In this document: in pieces, positions 35,351-46,629 of the stretch
Layout: each line of letters starts with the position of its first letter
How positions within the stretch are numbered: the stretch's first letter is position 1
Source: Gonocerus acuteangulatus
Taxonomy: Eukaryota; Arthropoda; Insecta; Hemiptera; Coreidae
NCBI GenBank assembly: GCA_946811695.1
Contig: OX328132.1
Location: forward strand, 55,218,909-55,282,908
Direction: 5' to 3'
Length of the DNA: 64,000 nt
Program-made: the position numbers and the translations under genes
The notes under the pieces: model-generated
The model's input: the letters and a program-made list of their open reading frames with translations, nothing else
What the model was told of the DNA's origin: nothing
The model's database searches: none

Positions 35351-36086
35351 TTTACCATCATTCATATTGCCTATCAGTGATGAACACAACACAAGGTGAT
35401 GAATTGGCAATAAATGCAGTATCAGCTAATCATGTTGTCTGCCCGCAACCGAAAATTCGCTAGAGGTCTACGAGACAAGAATTTTTGGGGACCAACTGAT
35501 CTAAACCAAGACAGCAGACAAAATAAAACGATGGTGCCGAACTGTTGGAGCCGACATCTCGTGTTCTACTTGTTGAGGAGATCCTTGTAAGATGCGTTTC
35601 GTGTCAATCCTAGCCAGTTCTAACAAAGGCTCTTCATGAGTATTTCCTTTGGAGAAGGCGCGGACATGAACCCGGCGCCGACGATCCTACAATGGAGACG
35701 AAAAGACCTAATCCGATTACCTTGGATACTTGATGACATACACTAGGAGCTTCCGATTCCAATCCTTCAAGTGACCAATTCACCGGGTTCCGCTTGTTAC
35801 GTGTCGGCGCCTAGTCTTGTTTACTTGCCCCTCGCCCTCAGCAGATCGGTTCACGAACCAACTAGACGGATCAGTAACACTTGTTAAAGGCGCCGCGGTC
35901 TTACTTTGGAGAGAATCAATTATCTTCACACTACTTCTCGAAACAGAGATCTGCGTATTATTAGTAGATCAAGTAAATTAAATATTTGCTGGAAATTTAG
36001 AATCCGTATTATTTATTCAAATAGGCATCAAATGGCAATAATATGATGTTTTCCCAAATTTGTATGTTGAGTTAGAGCCGAAATGC

Positions 36087-36140
<54 letters not shown>

Positions 36141-36680
36141 TTTTTAAAGTACATTTAAGAGTAAAATGAGTATTTTATTAAAAGATAAGAAAATGAGAAA
36201 TATATTGGTTATAGTGTTTCCTATTGGTTATTGTGTTGAACGGTAAGAATATTTTAATAATTGACTAAATCATTGTCACTGAACCTTCCGTCACTCGCGC
36301 CGCTTGAAATTCTCAAACGGGCTTACATTTTTCCCTCGCCGGGGCTTACAAGTCGCTTGACTACCTTCTCGACTGTTTTTATTCTAATTTTAGACATCCT
36401 TTATCTGAATGGTGGAGGTCTATGCTTTCCTGGACCCTTCTTCAGTGTGCCATGGGCATTCAAAGTGAGAAAGTCGAGTCTGTTTGAAAATATCAAACGT
36501 GCAAGTGTTGATGTTATAAAATGTAAGTAAATTTTATTTTTATTTTTCATTAATTTTAATGAAGTTTTTATTTCTTAATGTATTCATTGCTTTTAATAAG
36601 CCTGGTGTCATATGATTCTTTGCCATTTATAAAGTTTTTTTTTTTCAATAATATGTGGCAATTCTTTTTGCAAATGATTT
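35351..36680. other. No recognisable gene; long T run
   Basis: 35440-35940 is less AT-rich and might be an old LTR or host sequence, but I find no diagnostic ends. T run of about 51 at 36088-36138. Confidence 0.4.
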
Positions 36681-36687
36681 TTGCAGG

Positions 36688-36990
36688 ACTGAAAAATTAA
36701 ATTAGAAGACATTCAGAGAATGCTGTAAGAACTAGACGAGGAAGAAAAGTTGCGAGAGGAAACCATCGGGTATGAATCGGACAGTGTTCTAAGTGATGAA
36801 GATTTAGTGCGCAGTGGTTATGATAGTGACTCAGAACAAGACTGGTGCAATGAAGAATCAACAGACAGTGTGAACGTCGTGGATTGTGAATTTTTTTTGG
36901 GGGGGGGGGCAATGATCGGACAACAAACTGGAAAAATGAAAATGTTTCAAAACTTTCTAAAACTAAAGCAAAAAATGTTTTGAAAATAAT
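36688..36990 (+). pseudogene. Probable piggyBac-type transposase, N-terminal fragment
   Basis: The plus strand reads KLEDIQRML, stop, ELDEEEKLREETIGYESDSV, LSDEDLVRSGYDSDSEQDWC. This is an acidic Ser/Asp/Glu-rich N-terminal region like that of piggyBac-family transposases. After a frame change at the T8-G10 run (36893-36909) it reads NDRTTNWKNENVSKL, SKTKAKNVL, which resembles the family's G-D--T-W-----R----N(I/V)(I/V) junction before the catalytic domain. The DDE catalytic part is absent. One stop and one frameshift show decay. The assignment rests on composition and this short pattern; an unrelated acidic protein fragment is possible. Confidence 0.5.
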
Positions 36991-36994
36991 TTAA

Positions 36995-37860
36995 TTCATA
37001 TTTTAAAAAAATCGTATTTATTCTCTATTACCAGTTTTACATGTTATGTTATATTTAATAATGCTATTATAATAATGTAAGATAATGCCGAAATTCTTAG
37101 ATGTTTGAAATTTTTAAACAAAGCAGGGGCGAGTGGAGGAAGGTTAAAGATTTGAGGAACCAATGCTTTATAATCAGTTGTGAAAAAGAAAGCATAGCTG
37201 CTGGTTGAATCAAAACACAATAGTTGAAATCTTAGAATACCATTCAACTTTCATGAAAGAACGTTTATTGCTATTTTGCGTCAGATGAGATTGCGTTGAG
37301 GCGATGATGAGATGATACTTAGGCAATGGGGCCAACATCTTCAGAGATTCCGTGCGAAGACGAAACGCAAATCTTTGCAATGAAGGTTCACTTCATCGGT
37401 AGAAAATCCTAATATCATGCACATTTAATGTGATCACGCACTTCCTATGAGTTGGATGAAAATTTACATCACATTGAATTTTTCAATTTATATTTTTATC
37501 AGCGTTTCTCAACCTGGGCATTATTTATACAAAAATGTAACCAGTGAACATTAGAATGATTCAAATAAATCAAATAATTATAATACGATAAAAAATAATA
37601 ATAATAATAATCTAAGCCCGTAATACAATATCCTAGCGGTATCCCTTTTTAAAGAAAGGAAGCTATAACGGAAATGACAAAGGGAGCTTAAAAAAAATTG
37701 ACAAAACAAACAAAACCCAAAAAAAAAAAAAAAAAAAAAAAGGTAAATTAAGAAGGGATTTGTGATCAATGAGTATTAATGCTAAGCGGTCAAATCTGAA
37801 TAGGGAATGAGGGAGCAAAAAAGGTGGGCTTTTGTCTTACTGCTTCCTATGGTAATGCTG
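36995..37860. other. No recognisable gene
   Basis: A-rich run at 37719-37741 and ATAATAATA at 37590-37610. No motif. Confidence 0.4.
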
Positions 37861-37864
37861 TATG

Positions 37865-38720
37865 GGAACTTCCTCTTCCCGGTAAGCCTCCAGTCTATAG
37901 CGAGCAGCCTGTCGACGTGGGTCTAATCAGAAATACTGTACACTCTCCCTACACACAGGTAGCAGGACTGATTTAATTCCTCTACTGCAGCCTGTAGACG
38001 TGGGTCTAATGAGAAATACTGTAGACTCTACGTAGACATAGGTAGAAGGACTGATGTAATTCCACTACTGAAACCTGTAGACGTGGGTCTAATCGAAATA
38101 CAGCAGACTCTGCGTAGACACAGTTAGCAGGACTGATGCAATTCCTCTACTGCAACCTGTCGACGTGACCCATTCAGAAATACTATAGACTCTCCGTAGA
38201 CACAGATAGAAGGACTGTTGTAATTCCTCTACTGCAGCCTGTCGACGTGGGTCTAATGAGGAATACTGTAGACTCTGCGTAGACACGGGTAGAAGGACTG
38301 ATGCAATTCCTCTACTGCAGCCTGTAGACGTGGGTCTAACCAGAAATACAGCAGACTCTGCGTAGACACAGGTAGAAGGACTGATGTAATTTCACTACTG
38401 GAACCTGTAGACGTGGGTCAAATCGAAATACTGTAGACTCGCCCTAGACAATGGTAGCACGACGAATGTAATCCCTCAACTGCAACATGTATTCGTGGGT
38501 GTAATCGGAAATACTGTAGACTCTCCCTAGACACTGGTAGCACGACTAATGTAATCCCTCAATTGCAACATGTAGACGTTGGTGTAATCGGAAATACTGT
38601 AGACTCTCCCTACACACAGGAAGAATATGGGACCTCCACAGCAGCCGTCCGCGAAGGCCCAATATGAAATACAGCAGACTCTCCCTACACACTGGTAGAA
38701 GGACTGATATGGGCCATATA
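37865..38720. repeat. 83-bp satellite, about 10 copies
   Basis: CCTGTAGACGTGGGTCTAAT or a variant recurs near 37907, 37990, 38073, 38155, 38238, 38322, 38405, 38487 and 38570, every 82-84 bp. Units 3 and 7 share AATCGAAATAC with a lost AG, and units 1 and 5 share GTCGAC, so a four-unit (about 332 bp) higher-order pattern is present. The last units change to CAACATGTA. Confidence 0.9.
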
Positions 38721-38819
38721 CAAATAGAATACGTATTGTAGGTAAACAAGATTTGCTTTTGGATCATTCGGAATGAATGAATGCGTGGACAATTAAAAAG
38801 GAGACGTGGGAAAGAAGTA

Positions 38820-39065
38820 GATGAGCTTCATCGGCGTGAGGGAGATGAGTAGATGAGCCTTAATTTCCTCTGATAGATGAGTAAAGGAGTCTTCATCAGC
38901 GCAAGGGAAATAAGTGAAGGAGCCTTTATCGGCACGAGGGAGATGAGTAGAGGAGCTTTTATCGGCGTAAATGGCGAGATGGATAGAGAAGCCTTCATAC
39001 GTGCGAGGGAAATGGGAAGAGGAGCTTTCATCGGAACGAGAAAAATGGGTAGAGGAGCCTTTATC

Positions 39066-39068
<3 letters not shown>
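38820..39068. repeat. 33-bp minisatellite, about 7-8 copies
   Basis: GAGCTTTCATCGG-ACGAGGGAAATGGGTAGAG-type units of 33 bp. In one frame they encode an 11-residue repeat near GAFIGTREMSR; the other strand is also open because the period is a multiple of three. It runs directly into a (TA)n tract. Confidence 0.88.
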
Positions 39069-39132
<64 letters not shown>

Positions 39133-39145
39133 TAGATAGATAGAT
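39068..39145. repeat. (TA)n-(GATA)n microsatellite
   Basis: About 31 TA units then four GATA units. Confidence 0.96.
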
Positions 39146-39149
39146 ATAC

Positions 39150-39465
39150 AAATCAGTCCCGTAATTGGTTACAAGGACTCGGAGGCCCAGAGGCCTACAG
39201 ATACTGTAGAGTTATCTGATTTCTGACCATTCTACGGACTAAGGGGCCAGTGTGAGTACTATGCTCCGGGCGCCTGATTTACCCTTTGCAGGTACCGAAT
39301 AATAAGGTAATTAAAGGTAGGGTGGACCTAGGGACGATCAGCGAGATCGAATCCTACTCACGAACGAAGGCACTATAAGATAAAATCTTTTGTTCTTTAG
39401 CTGGAGTTTTGAACTCATATCCTCCAGCGTTTTAGTCCAGAGCTCCACTACTCAACAAACCTCGC
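39150..39465 (-). mobile_element. tRNA-derived SINE, second copy of the 16140 family
   Basis: On the minus strand: GGGGCGAGGTTTGTTGAGTA head (A box decayed), B box GAGTTCAAAAC (39406-39416), GCCTTCGTTCGTGAGTAGGA, GATCGTCCCTAGGTCCACCC, GGCGCCCGGAGCATAGTACT, then GTCCTTGTAACCAATTACGG at the tail. It aligns along its full length with 16140-16498 but is more diverged. The next SINE tail inserted at its 5' edge. Confidence 0.87.
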
Positions 39466-39474
39466 CCCCATATC

Positions 39475-39480
<6 letters not shown>

Positions 39481-39535
<55 letters not shown>

Positions 39536-39565
39536 GGCGCATCTACATCTAGGTCATTAGCGCCG
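39481..39565 (-). mobile_element. 5'-truncated SINE tail with 15-bp TSD
   Basis: Only the SINE 3' end is present: on the minus strand GGCGCTAATGACCTAGATGT, AGATGCGCCGT, then about 53 A. CCCCATATCTATATT flanks it at 39466-39480 and 39566-39580. The tail is the same as that of the SINE at 18873. Confidence 0.88.
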
Positions 39566-39580
39566 CCCCATATCTATATT

Positions 39581-40945
39581 AATTAATATTAATACGTGGG
39601 TCATTTTCGGTACCTACCATCTATGATTAACTTGCAAAATCCCGATTCCTAACTTTTCACTCTAAACTATCTTCCCATCCCAATCCCAGAGCTCAATCCC
39701 TCTCCTCTCAATCCCACCCCAAAAACCCTCCTTGGAGACTAAAGAGATCTTGGCCTCGTGATCGATTATGTAATTAAAGGACAAATAAAATCTCTCAATT
39801 AGGAAGTGTCAATATTGATTGGCTTCTTCCAAAGTCCTTTGTTTATTAATTTTTTTATTATTATTATTTTTTTTTATCATTAGTAATTTATTTTTATGTT
39901 GTTGTTTTGCTTTTTCCTTTATTAATCATATATTTTTTTTTCTCATATTTCTTTTCTTTTTATTTATTTATTTGTAATTAATTTTTGTATATATTATTAT
40001 CATTACTTATTTATTTTTTTTTAAATTTCATTATGTGAGATCATAAATAAGATCCTGTATATACTGATCATACTTAACCAATGTACTTAAATATTGTACA
40101 GATGTTAAATAAACATATTAAAAAAAAAATCATCTATGATTGAAGAAGTTTTGAAAAATGTTCTCAAAATCATTTCACCAGTGCAACCTCAATAGCTACA
40201 TTCGTTCCTCGCATATACAATATTCCGGAAGATAATTAATTAAAACAGTTAGCAATTGAGTCACCTGTTTATTATGAATATAAAAGAACAAAACTATTCA
40301 TGTTATTGTTTGTATTTATATAGGTTATTTTTAACAAATTATACACACAGGAACATTGTGTGCACTAACAAAATTCTGATAAATGTAGCATTAAATTTAA
40401 CAATTCGTACTTCTATTATTTTAAAATTGGCCGAGGATAAAGGAATTATACACGTAAGTTGTAAATGGGAAAACAAACGATTACATTAGACTATAAAATT
40501 GGTAACAGACAGAAAGAAGAAAAGGAGAACAAAGTGACAAAAAGAATGAAAATGAAATTGCTTTATAATTCTCGTTTTTAATAGATAATAATTTCTTCTC
40601 CTTGCGTAAATTAGCATCTTAAATGAGTTTTGTTTTAAAATTAATTAAGATGAAAAAGAAAGTAAGAATTAAAAATAAAAAAAGAAAATTATTAACTCAA
40701 CCTTAAAAACTCACAGATGAGAAAACAAATGCGAATAAATGTAATAAAAAATATCTTCCTGAATAACTGATAAAGATAAATGAATATTAATGTAGATAAA
40801 AGGTTCAAACTTCGACCTGTAATGACAGAAACGGAGAGTAAACAAGATACAAAATTAGGAGCTCTTTACAGAATTAGGAATTCTATCAGGATTTAAATAT
40901 ACCTGGGTAGATTTTGCTTTATAAGGGCACTGTGATGTGTCTATC
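39581..40945. other. No recognisable gene; AT-rich
   Basis: Contains T-rich low-complexity sequence at 39850-40030. Frames such as 40256-40489 have no motif. Confidence 0.4.
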
Positions 40946-40949
40946 TGAT

Positions 40950-42410
40950 TTCAGAATAATATGTGACGGATAAGTCTTTTATTGGTCAGGAAGTATTTTC
41001 CTACAGTAGTACGGAAGTGTCTATTGCATTGGGTCATAAATTCAAGAACTATATTAGGAAAAGGTTTACTACAGGATGCGATCCTCATTATGAAAGCTTT
41101 TTTCAAGAAAGGTTCGGCAACTGTATCGTTCGTAGATACAGGAAAGGGGTGACTATTTGATAACCTCTTCGATACAGGGACTATTCCAGGAACGGATTGA
41201 CTTCTACATTGTATGCTAAATACAAGAACTGTTTCCGGAAAGGTTTGGCTGTTGGATAAGCACTTTGATATAGGGCCTATTCGGGAAAATGGTTTACTGA
41301 CTGCATTGTTTCTTAGATGCAAGAGCTGTTTCATGAAAAGTTTGACTATTGGGTATGCTCTTCGATATAGAGGCTATTCCAGGAAGCAGTTTACTGACTG
41401 CACTATTTATTAGATACGAGTACAAGAGCTTTTTCAGGAAAGGTGACAACTGGATAAGCCATTGTATCCTATATACAAGAGCTGTTTCAGGAAAGGGTTG
41501 ACTATTGGATAAGCTACTCGAAGCAGAGGCTATTCCAGGAAAGGATTGACAACTGCATTTTATCCTATATACAAGAGCTGTTTCAGGAAAGGGTTGACTA
41601 TTGGATAAGCTACTCGAAGCAGAGGCTATTCCAGGAAAGGATTGACAACTGCATTTTATCCTATATACAAGAGCTGTTTCAGGAAATATTTGACTATTGG
41701 AAAAGCTCTTCCATATAGGGACTCTTCCAAGAAAGGTTTAACTGACTGCATTGTTTCTTAGATACAAGTACTGTATCAGGAAAGGTTTGACAATTTCATA
41801 AGATCTTCGATACCCGGAATATTCCAGGAAAGGATTGAATACTGCATTGTGTCCTAAATGCAAGAGCTGTTTCAAAAAAAGATTGACAATTAGATAAGCC
41901 TTTCAATACACAATTCCAGGAAAGGTTTGACTGCTCCATTGTACCCTAGATATTAGTGCTGTTTCAGGCAAAGTTTGTCTGTTGGATAAGCTCTTCGACA
42001 TAGGGACTAATCCAGGAAAGGGTTCACTAGTGCATTGTACCCTAGATATTAGTGCTGTTTCAGGCAAAGTTTGTCTGTTGGATAAGCTCTTCAACATAGG
42101 GACTAATCCAGGAAAGGGTTCTCTAGTGCATTGTGCCCTAGATATTAGTGCTGTTTCAGGAACAGTTTGTCCGTTGGATAAGCTCTTCGACATAGGGACT
42201 AATCCAGGAAAGGGTTCACTAGTGCATTGTACCCTAGATATTTGTGCTGTTTCAGGGAAAGTTTGTCTGTTGGATAAGCTCTTCGACATAGGGACTAATC
42301 CAGGAAAGGGTTCACTAGTGCATTGTACCCTAGATATTAGTGCTGTTTCAGGGAAAGTTTGTCTGTTGGATAAGCTCTTAGACACAGGAGCAATTTCAGA
42401 AACATCATTA
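40950..42410. repeat. 96-bp satellite, about 15 copies, homogenised at its right end
   Basis: GTTTCAGG recurs at 41961, 42057, 42153, 42249 and 42345, exactly 96 bp apart. Units carry GTCTGTTGGATAAGCTCTTC and GACTAATCCAGGAAAGGGTT. Two further near-identical units lie at about 41484-41675 (AAGCTACTCGAAGCAGAGGC). Units to the left of 41480 are much more diverged. The 32-residue frames seen on both strands are by-products of a period divisible by three. Confidence 0.93.
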
Positions 42411-42552
42411 ATGGAGAGAAGCTTATAATTTTTGCACGTAAGGTATAGACTTTAAACGTGTAATTTTTACATGCAAGCAATCCTTTAATTAAAATAGAAC
42501 ATGATGTTAAGAATTATTTTTTATCCAAAATATCTCCTACAAAATTGTCCTT

Positions 42553-42688
42553 TTAGCGTGGTTCCTCCCTTCCCCATAGGGAGGAACCCCGCTTATAAGG
42601 TTGATACAATGAAACAATCCGGAAGTGCCGACAAGAAAATTTCGCGTTTCAGAACCCCTAGAGACCGAAAATAACGGTGGTTCAAATT

Positions 42689-42725
<37 letters not shown>

Positions 42726-43745
42726 GTCTGTTCGCTCATTTCTGGCTTCCCTGATGGTCCGATTTTGATGAAATTTGGTACAAAAATCAGTCGTCCAATT
42801 TGAAAGATCAAGTTCGTTAACCAGCAAAATCCGCCCCCTGGAAGATGGCGTTTGGAGCGAAATTCGCGCAGAAAAAAATCGTAGCGCTTACGTTTTTGAG
42901 TTCATAAGCTTGTATGTACTCTTTTTATAGGCTTCTTGGGCTAGGAAAACGAATGAAACCATTTTCAAGGCGATAGCTTAAACCGTTTTCGAGAAAATTG
43001 GAAAAATAGTTTTTGAATTCCGTTTTTGGTTTGGGTACTTAGAATCATGGGATTCAGTTGAAACATTTTCTGCATGTTCTACTTTCATTAAAACTAATAT
43101 GTTGAAATTTTTGTTACGTTTGGAGTTTAGGAAGAGTTAGAAAAAAAATATTTTATTAACAGACATAAAAAGTTTTGGTAACTTTGTATACTTTCCTTAA
43201 TATCTCGAAAAAGGTTGAGAATCTTGGGGAACGGAAGAAAACCATTAGAAAGCTCACTAAATGCTCTACAAAAATGGTTCTGATGAAAGTTTTGATTAGG
43301 CGATGTCAATCGGAGAAATAAGTGCTTAAAACTTTAAAGTAATTGATTTCGCTTATTCGAACTGTTCTTTTTGTCTGTTTTATTCCTTGTTATTTTTAAA
43401 TTGCTTATAGTCAGATAATGTATTTGACAATAAAACAGATTAAGTAAAATAAGAAGATCAATTTATTTTTAAAAATGTAGCGTTCAAAGAGAGAGATCCC
43501 AAGGCTTTCCAAATGCCTCTGTGCGGAGGCCTTTCTGCCCGACTTATGGGATAGCTGACCCATACAGGTAAGATTGTAAATCAAGACCTTTCAAGACTGG
43601 TTTGTTTGAGATTTCATTTGGATAGGTGTTTCGCTATTGATCTAAACAAAGTAATAACTGTTTCTATTCTATGCCTTCATAAACACTAGAGATAAGAACG
43701 GAACCGCGCTAATATGACGCAGTTCCTGCGAATCGGACTTTTTTT
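42553..43745 (+). mobile_element. HCR, best full-length copy (1.19 kb)
   Basis: 5' end TTAGCGTGGTTCCTCCCT and its complement AGGGAGGAACCCCGC form a strong hairpin at 42555-42592. Then follow GAAACAATCCGGAAGTGCCG, CGCGTTTCAGAACCCCTAGA, (TA)n at 42692-42722, GGTCCGATTTTGATGAAATT, AAGTTCGTTAACCAGCAAAA, CATTAGAAAGCTCACTAAAT (43246), CGATGTCAATCGGAGAAATA (43300) and the 3' end AAGAACGGAACCGCGCTAAT, ATGACGCAGTTCCTGCGAAT, CGGACTTTTTTTT. The 5' TTAGCG-GGTTCC is inverted relative to GGAACCGCGCTAA near the 3' end. No enzyme is encoded. Confidence 0.82.
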
Positions 43746-43749
43746 TCAT

Positions 43750-43863
43750 AATGTATATATATTATTTTTGTTATTACAGATACCCTGAATGCCAACGTCA
43801 TCAGGAGGATTTGGAGATCCTTGATTTATAACCGAACTTAATTTGCTGAGAAGAATTTTCATA

Positions 43864-43914
<51 letters not shown>

Positions 43915-44180
43915 CTGTTATATAGATATAATACTTGTATATCCAGTGTGGCGATAAGAAAATGAAGATGGCGTATTGCTGACTCCTGAAGTGGGATTTG
44001 GAGGCACTTGATTTATTATCGGATTTAATTTTCAGAAAAGATGTTTCATAATGTATATAATTAGTTTTAATAGATATAATACTTGTGAGTCCAATGTGGC
44101 GATAAGGAAATGAAGATGGCGTATTGCCGGATTGACTCCCGGAGGGGGATTCGGAGATCCATGGTTTATGGTAACGGTAG
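43750..44180. repeat. About 150-180 bp tandem repeat, 2.5-3 copies, with a (TA)n tract
   Basis: TAGATATAATACTTGT recurs at about 43923 and 44070. GTGTGGCGATAAGAAAATGA and ATGTGGCGATAAGGAAATGA follow. A third partial unit precedes at 43745-43860 (TTTGGAGATCCTTGATTTAT). (TA)n at 43866-43911. Confidence 0.8.
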
Positions 44181-44480
44181 CCCATAAACCAACCCTACTT
44201 GGACCACAATTCACTTCCCCGTTAGTACTCCAATAACCAGGCCGATTAATGCCGCCATCATTAAGAAGCGATATTTTTAATTGCAGTTCTAAACAATATT
44301 CATCCCAAAACTCCATTCGAATGGTCGTTAAATTCAATTCGTCTTTTTCATATTTAAAACAATAACTTACTTAAGATGCTTTTTTATGGAGTCTCCCGGG
44401 AGAGTTTCAAAACAGTTATCCTTTTACTGCATTGAGTTCAAATCATCTCTGAGGCATAGTATATTTTTTATTTATTTGTG

Positions 44481-44565
44481 CGTTTCATCCCTCTTGTAGG
44501 GAGGAAACTCGCTTATGAGGTTTACCTCATGACGTCATTCGGAAGTGCCTACTAAAATTCGACGT
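44481..44565 (+). mobile_element. HCR head fragment
   Basis: GTGCGTTTCATCCCTCTTGT, AGGGAGGAAACTCGCTTATG, AGGTTTACCTCATGACGTCA and TTCGGAAGTGCCTACTAAAA match the first 90 bp of the family. Confidence 0.75.
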
Positions 44566-44631
44566 TTCCTTATTTCAAATTAAATTTTTGCATTTCAAAT
44601 TTAACTGCATCGATTTTCTCTTGTAATTAAG

Positions 44632-45345
44632 GGGTAATACAATTTTTTTGTCAAAATCAAAGTATTGTTTTCGAATTTATGTATAACAAATAAATCAATA
44701 TTTTTCAATTCTTAATGCCATAAGTTTTTTATGGTATGTTAACGTAATAAAAAAAAAATTAATTCTTCAGAAACAAAATGACAGTGCTGTCAGACAAACG
44801 GAACCCTCTTTTTTCACGAGCGATAGTCTCTGGGTGGTAATTTTCAATCTAGAGCAAAAAACTAAAATTATTTTGAAAGAAAAAGGTTAAATTAAGTAAA
44901 GTATATAGGAATTTTAAGAAATATTAATTTTTTCGAAAATGACGGAGAAATCTTCATTTTCTACTAAAATATTAGTCCAAAATCAGTCAGAAGTTCGTAT
45001 TAATTCTATAAATGGATCAAATCCTAGGCTAATATCAAATACATTTAGGAATTTGCAGTTAAAATTTGAAGTTGATCGGGTGAAAATTGAAAGCGCTTAT
45101 CGGTCGATAGTTTTGAGAATTACTTTAAAGTTTAATAAACAGAAAAGTTCATTTTCTTATTTTTATTTTTCATTATTTCTTGTAATAAAGATGATAAAAA
45201 TTATTTTTTTATTTTGAAATGAATTGGGACTTTAGTTCCGGCTCATAGACTCTTGTATCTCATTTTTGATTAGTTGCGGAAGCATTTAAGCCCATAAAAA
45301 TGAAAATGGTAAAAAAAAAAAAAAAGGTGCAATGTAGTCTTACTA
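44632..45345 (+). repeat. Interspersed repeat C, copy 2
   Basis: Aligns (opposite orientation) with 26140-26610. Left edge TTAAGGGGTAATACAATTTT; the right edge ends GCAATGTAGTCTTAC, whose complement GTAAGACTACATTGC resembles the left edge of copy 1. May be a MITE with short inverted ends; no transposase. The 92-residue frame at 44939-45217 has no motif. Confidence 0.65.
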
Positions 45346-45780
45346 GAGATGGGCGATCTAAATCGATCTTGTTAAAGATCGATATCCTTAACACAATATA
45401 TCGATCTTTGAATCGATCTCCAAGGGCCGTTCTTTTATTGAATCTATCTTTGATCTCCTATTTTCATATTATCAAGTATTCAAATCGACCTATTTACGTC
45501 GATTCGTAGAAGGGATGGGCGATTTTCAAATGAGAATCGATTCGAATCGTAATGAAAAACGAATTTCGTAGGTAATTGTAAGTAATCTTGAAATCGATCC
45601 ATATCGAAGTTCGATCTATATCGAAGATCGATCCATAACGAAGATCGATCCATATCGAAGATAGATGAATATCATAAATCGATCTTCTGAGCCTAGAAGA
45701 TCGATCTTTTGAATCCATCTGAACTCGTCGATCTTTGTATTTCGATTCGATTCGATTCAGGAATTATGACTAGTGTTTCC
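45346..45780. repeat. GATCGA-rich degenerate repeat
   Basis: Dense ATCGATC/GATCGAT and ATCGAAG steps (for example TATCGAAGATCGATCCATAA). Two starts near AGATGGGCGATC and GGATGGGCGATT (45356, 45515) resemble hAT-type ends, but no matching right end is visible. Confidence 0.65.
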
Positions 45781-46625
45781 GGCCGTTTAATATACTGCAC
45801 GATGTTGATGAAGCTCGACGCACGATGTTCTCAAAGCCATCCACAGCGCGATAGCTCCCCATTTTAGGCGCCTGTAATTTTTAGAGGAGAGATAATGAGT
45901 TCTTGTTCCGGGCTTAGAGATGTTCACGAGGCGAGGAAGGTGAGCGGAGAAGGAGGGTATGAATGAAGAGTAAGCTAGTAGCATTACTCGGGGTGAATGG
46001 TGTTAGGATCGGGGATGGGGGTGGGCTTCAGGAATAGAAGGAGGGGTTGGCCTCTTGGGAAATCCGGCATTCCTCATCAACCATATCTTAGCGCCTTAAA
46101 TCATTTTCACCTTAGACTCAAACCAGAAACTTCGTTATAGAATCAGCCCTAGGAGGGGTTTCGAAATGAATAATCGATTCGAGTACGGGATTAGGTTTGG
46201 GAATAATCTAATATCCGGGCACGTTTCTACTTCTCACGAATAAAATGGAGGTAAGGACCGCTGGTGGTAAATTGGTAGGTCCTCGGCTACTGCCGGCCAA
46301 TTAGTCATAGGAGGAGTTAATACATTGCTCTTAGTCGGTAATCATTTACACCAGAAGGCCTTTATGATTCTCCGATATTCCACAGCAACTCTACCAGATA
46401 GCTATAGCCTTTAGTCACGAGTAGGTAGCTTCTCTCTCCACGGATACTAATTAAAACATTCGGCTGCGTGATATTAGCGAGTTTTTGCACTTACACTGTC
46501 TTTGCGCTGAATTTTTTTGATCCGGATACACTATTATTTTAAACTCTTCACAATTATCACATAATTAAAAAAAATCATACGCGCGTCCCAATAACACATT
46601 AATAGTGATATTTCGGACTTGATTT
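45781..46625. other. No recognisable feature
   Basis: No gene or shared repeat recognised. Confidence 0.4.
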
Positions 46626-46629
46626 ACCT

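Noticed and set aside
35440..35940. Old LTR with a primer-binding-like TGGTGCCGAAC
   Set aside because: No second LTR, no TG...CA ends and no gag-pol sequence nearby.
38828..39151. 107- and 84-codon frames with 11-residue repeats as a repeat protein
   Set aside because: 33-bp minisatellite plus (TA)n tract; open on both strands and no signal for expression.
41903..42428. Long overlapping frames on both strands (148 and 160 codons) as genes
   Set aside because: They lie wholly in the 96-bp satellite, whose period is a multiple of three, so all copies stay open by arithmetic.
43655..43745. HCR 3' end as a classical Helitron end (CTAG at 43686)
   Set aside because: Homology among copies continues past that CTAG on the outer side, so it cannot be the terminus.
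45356..45530. hAT-type MITE pair from AGATGGGCGATC starts
   Set aside because: No matching right end or 8-bp duplication found.
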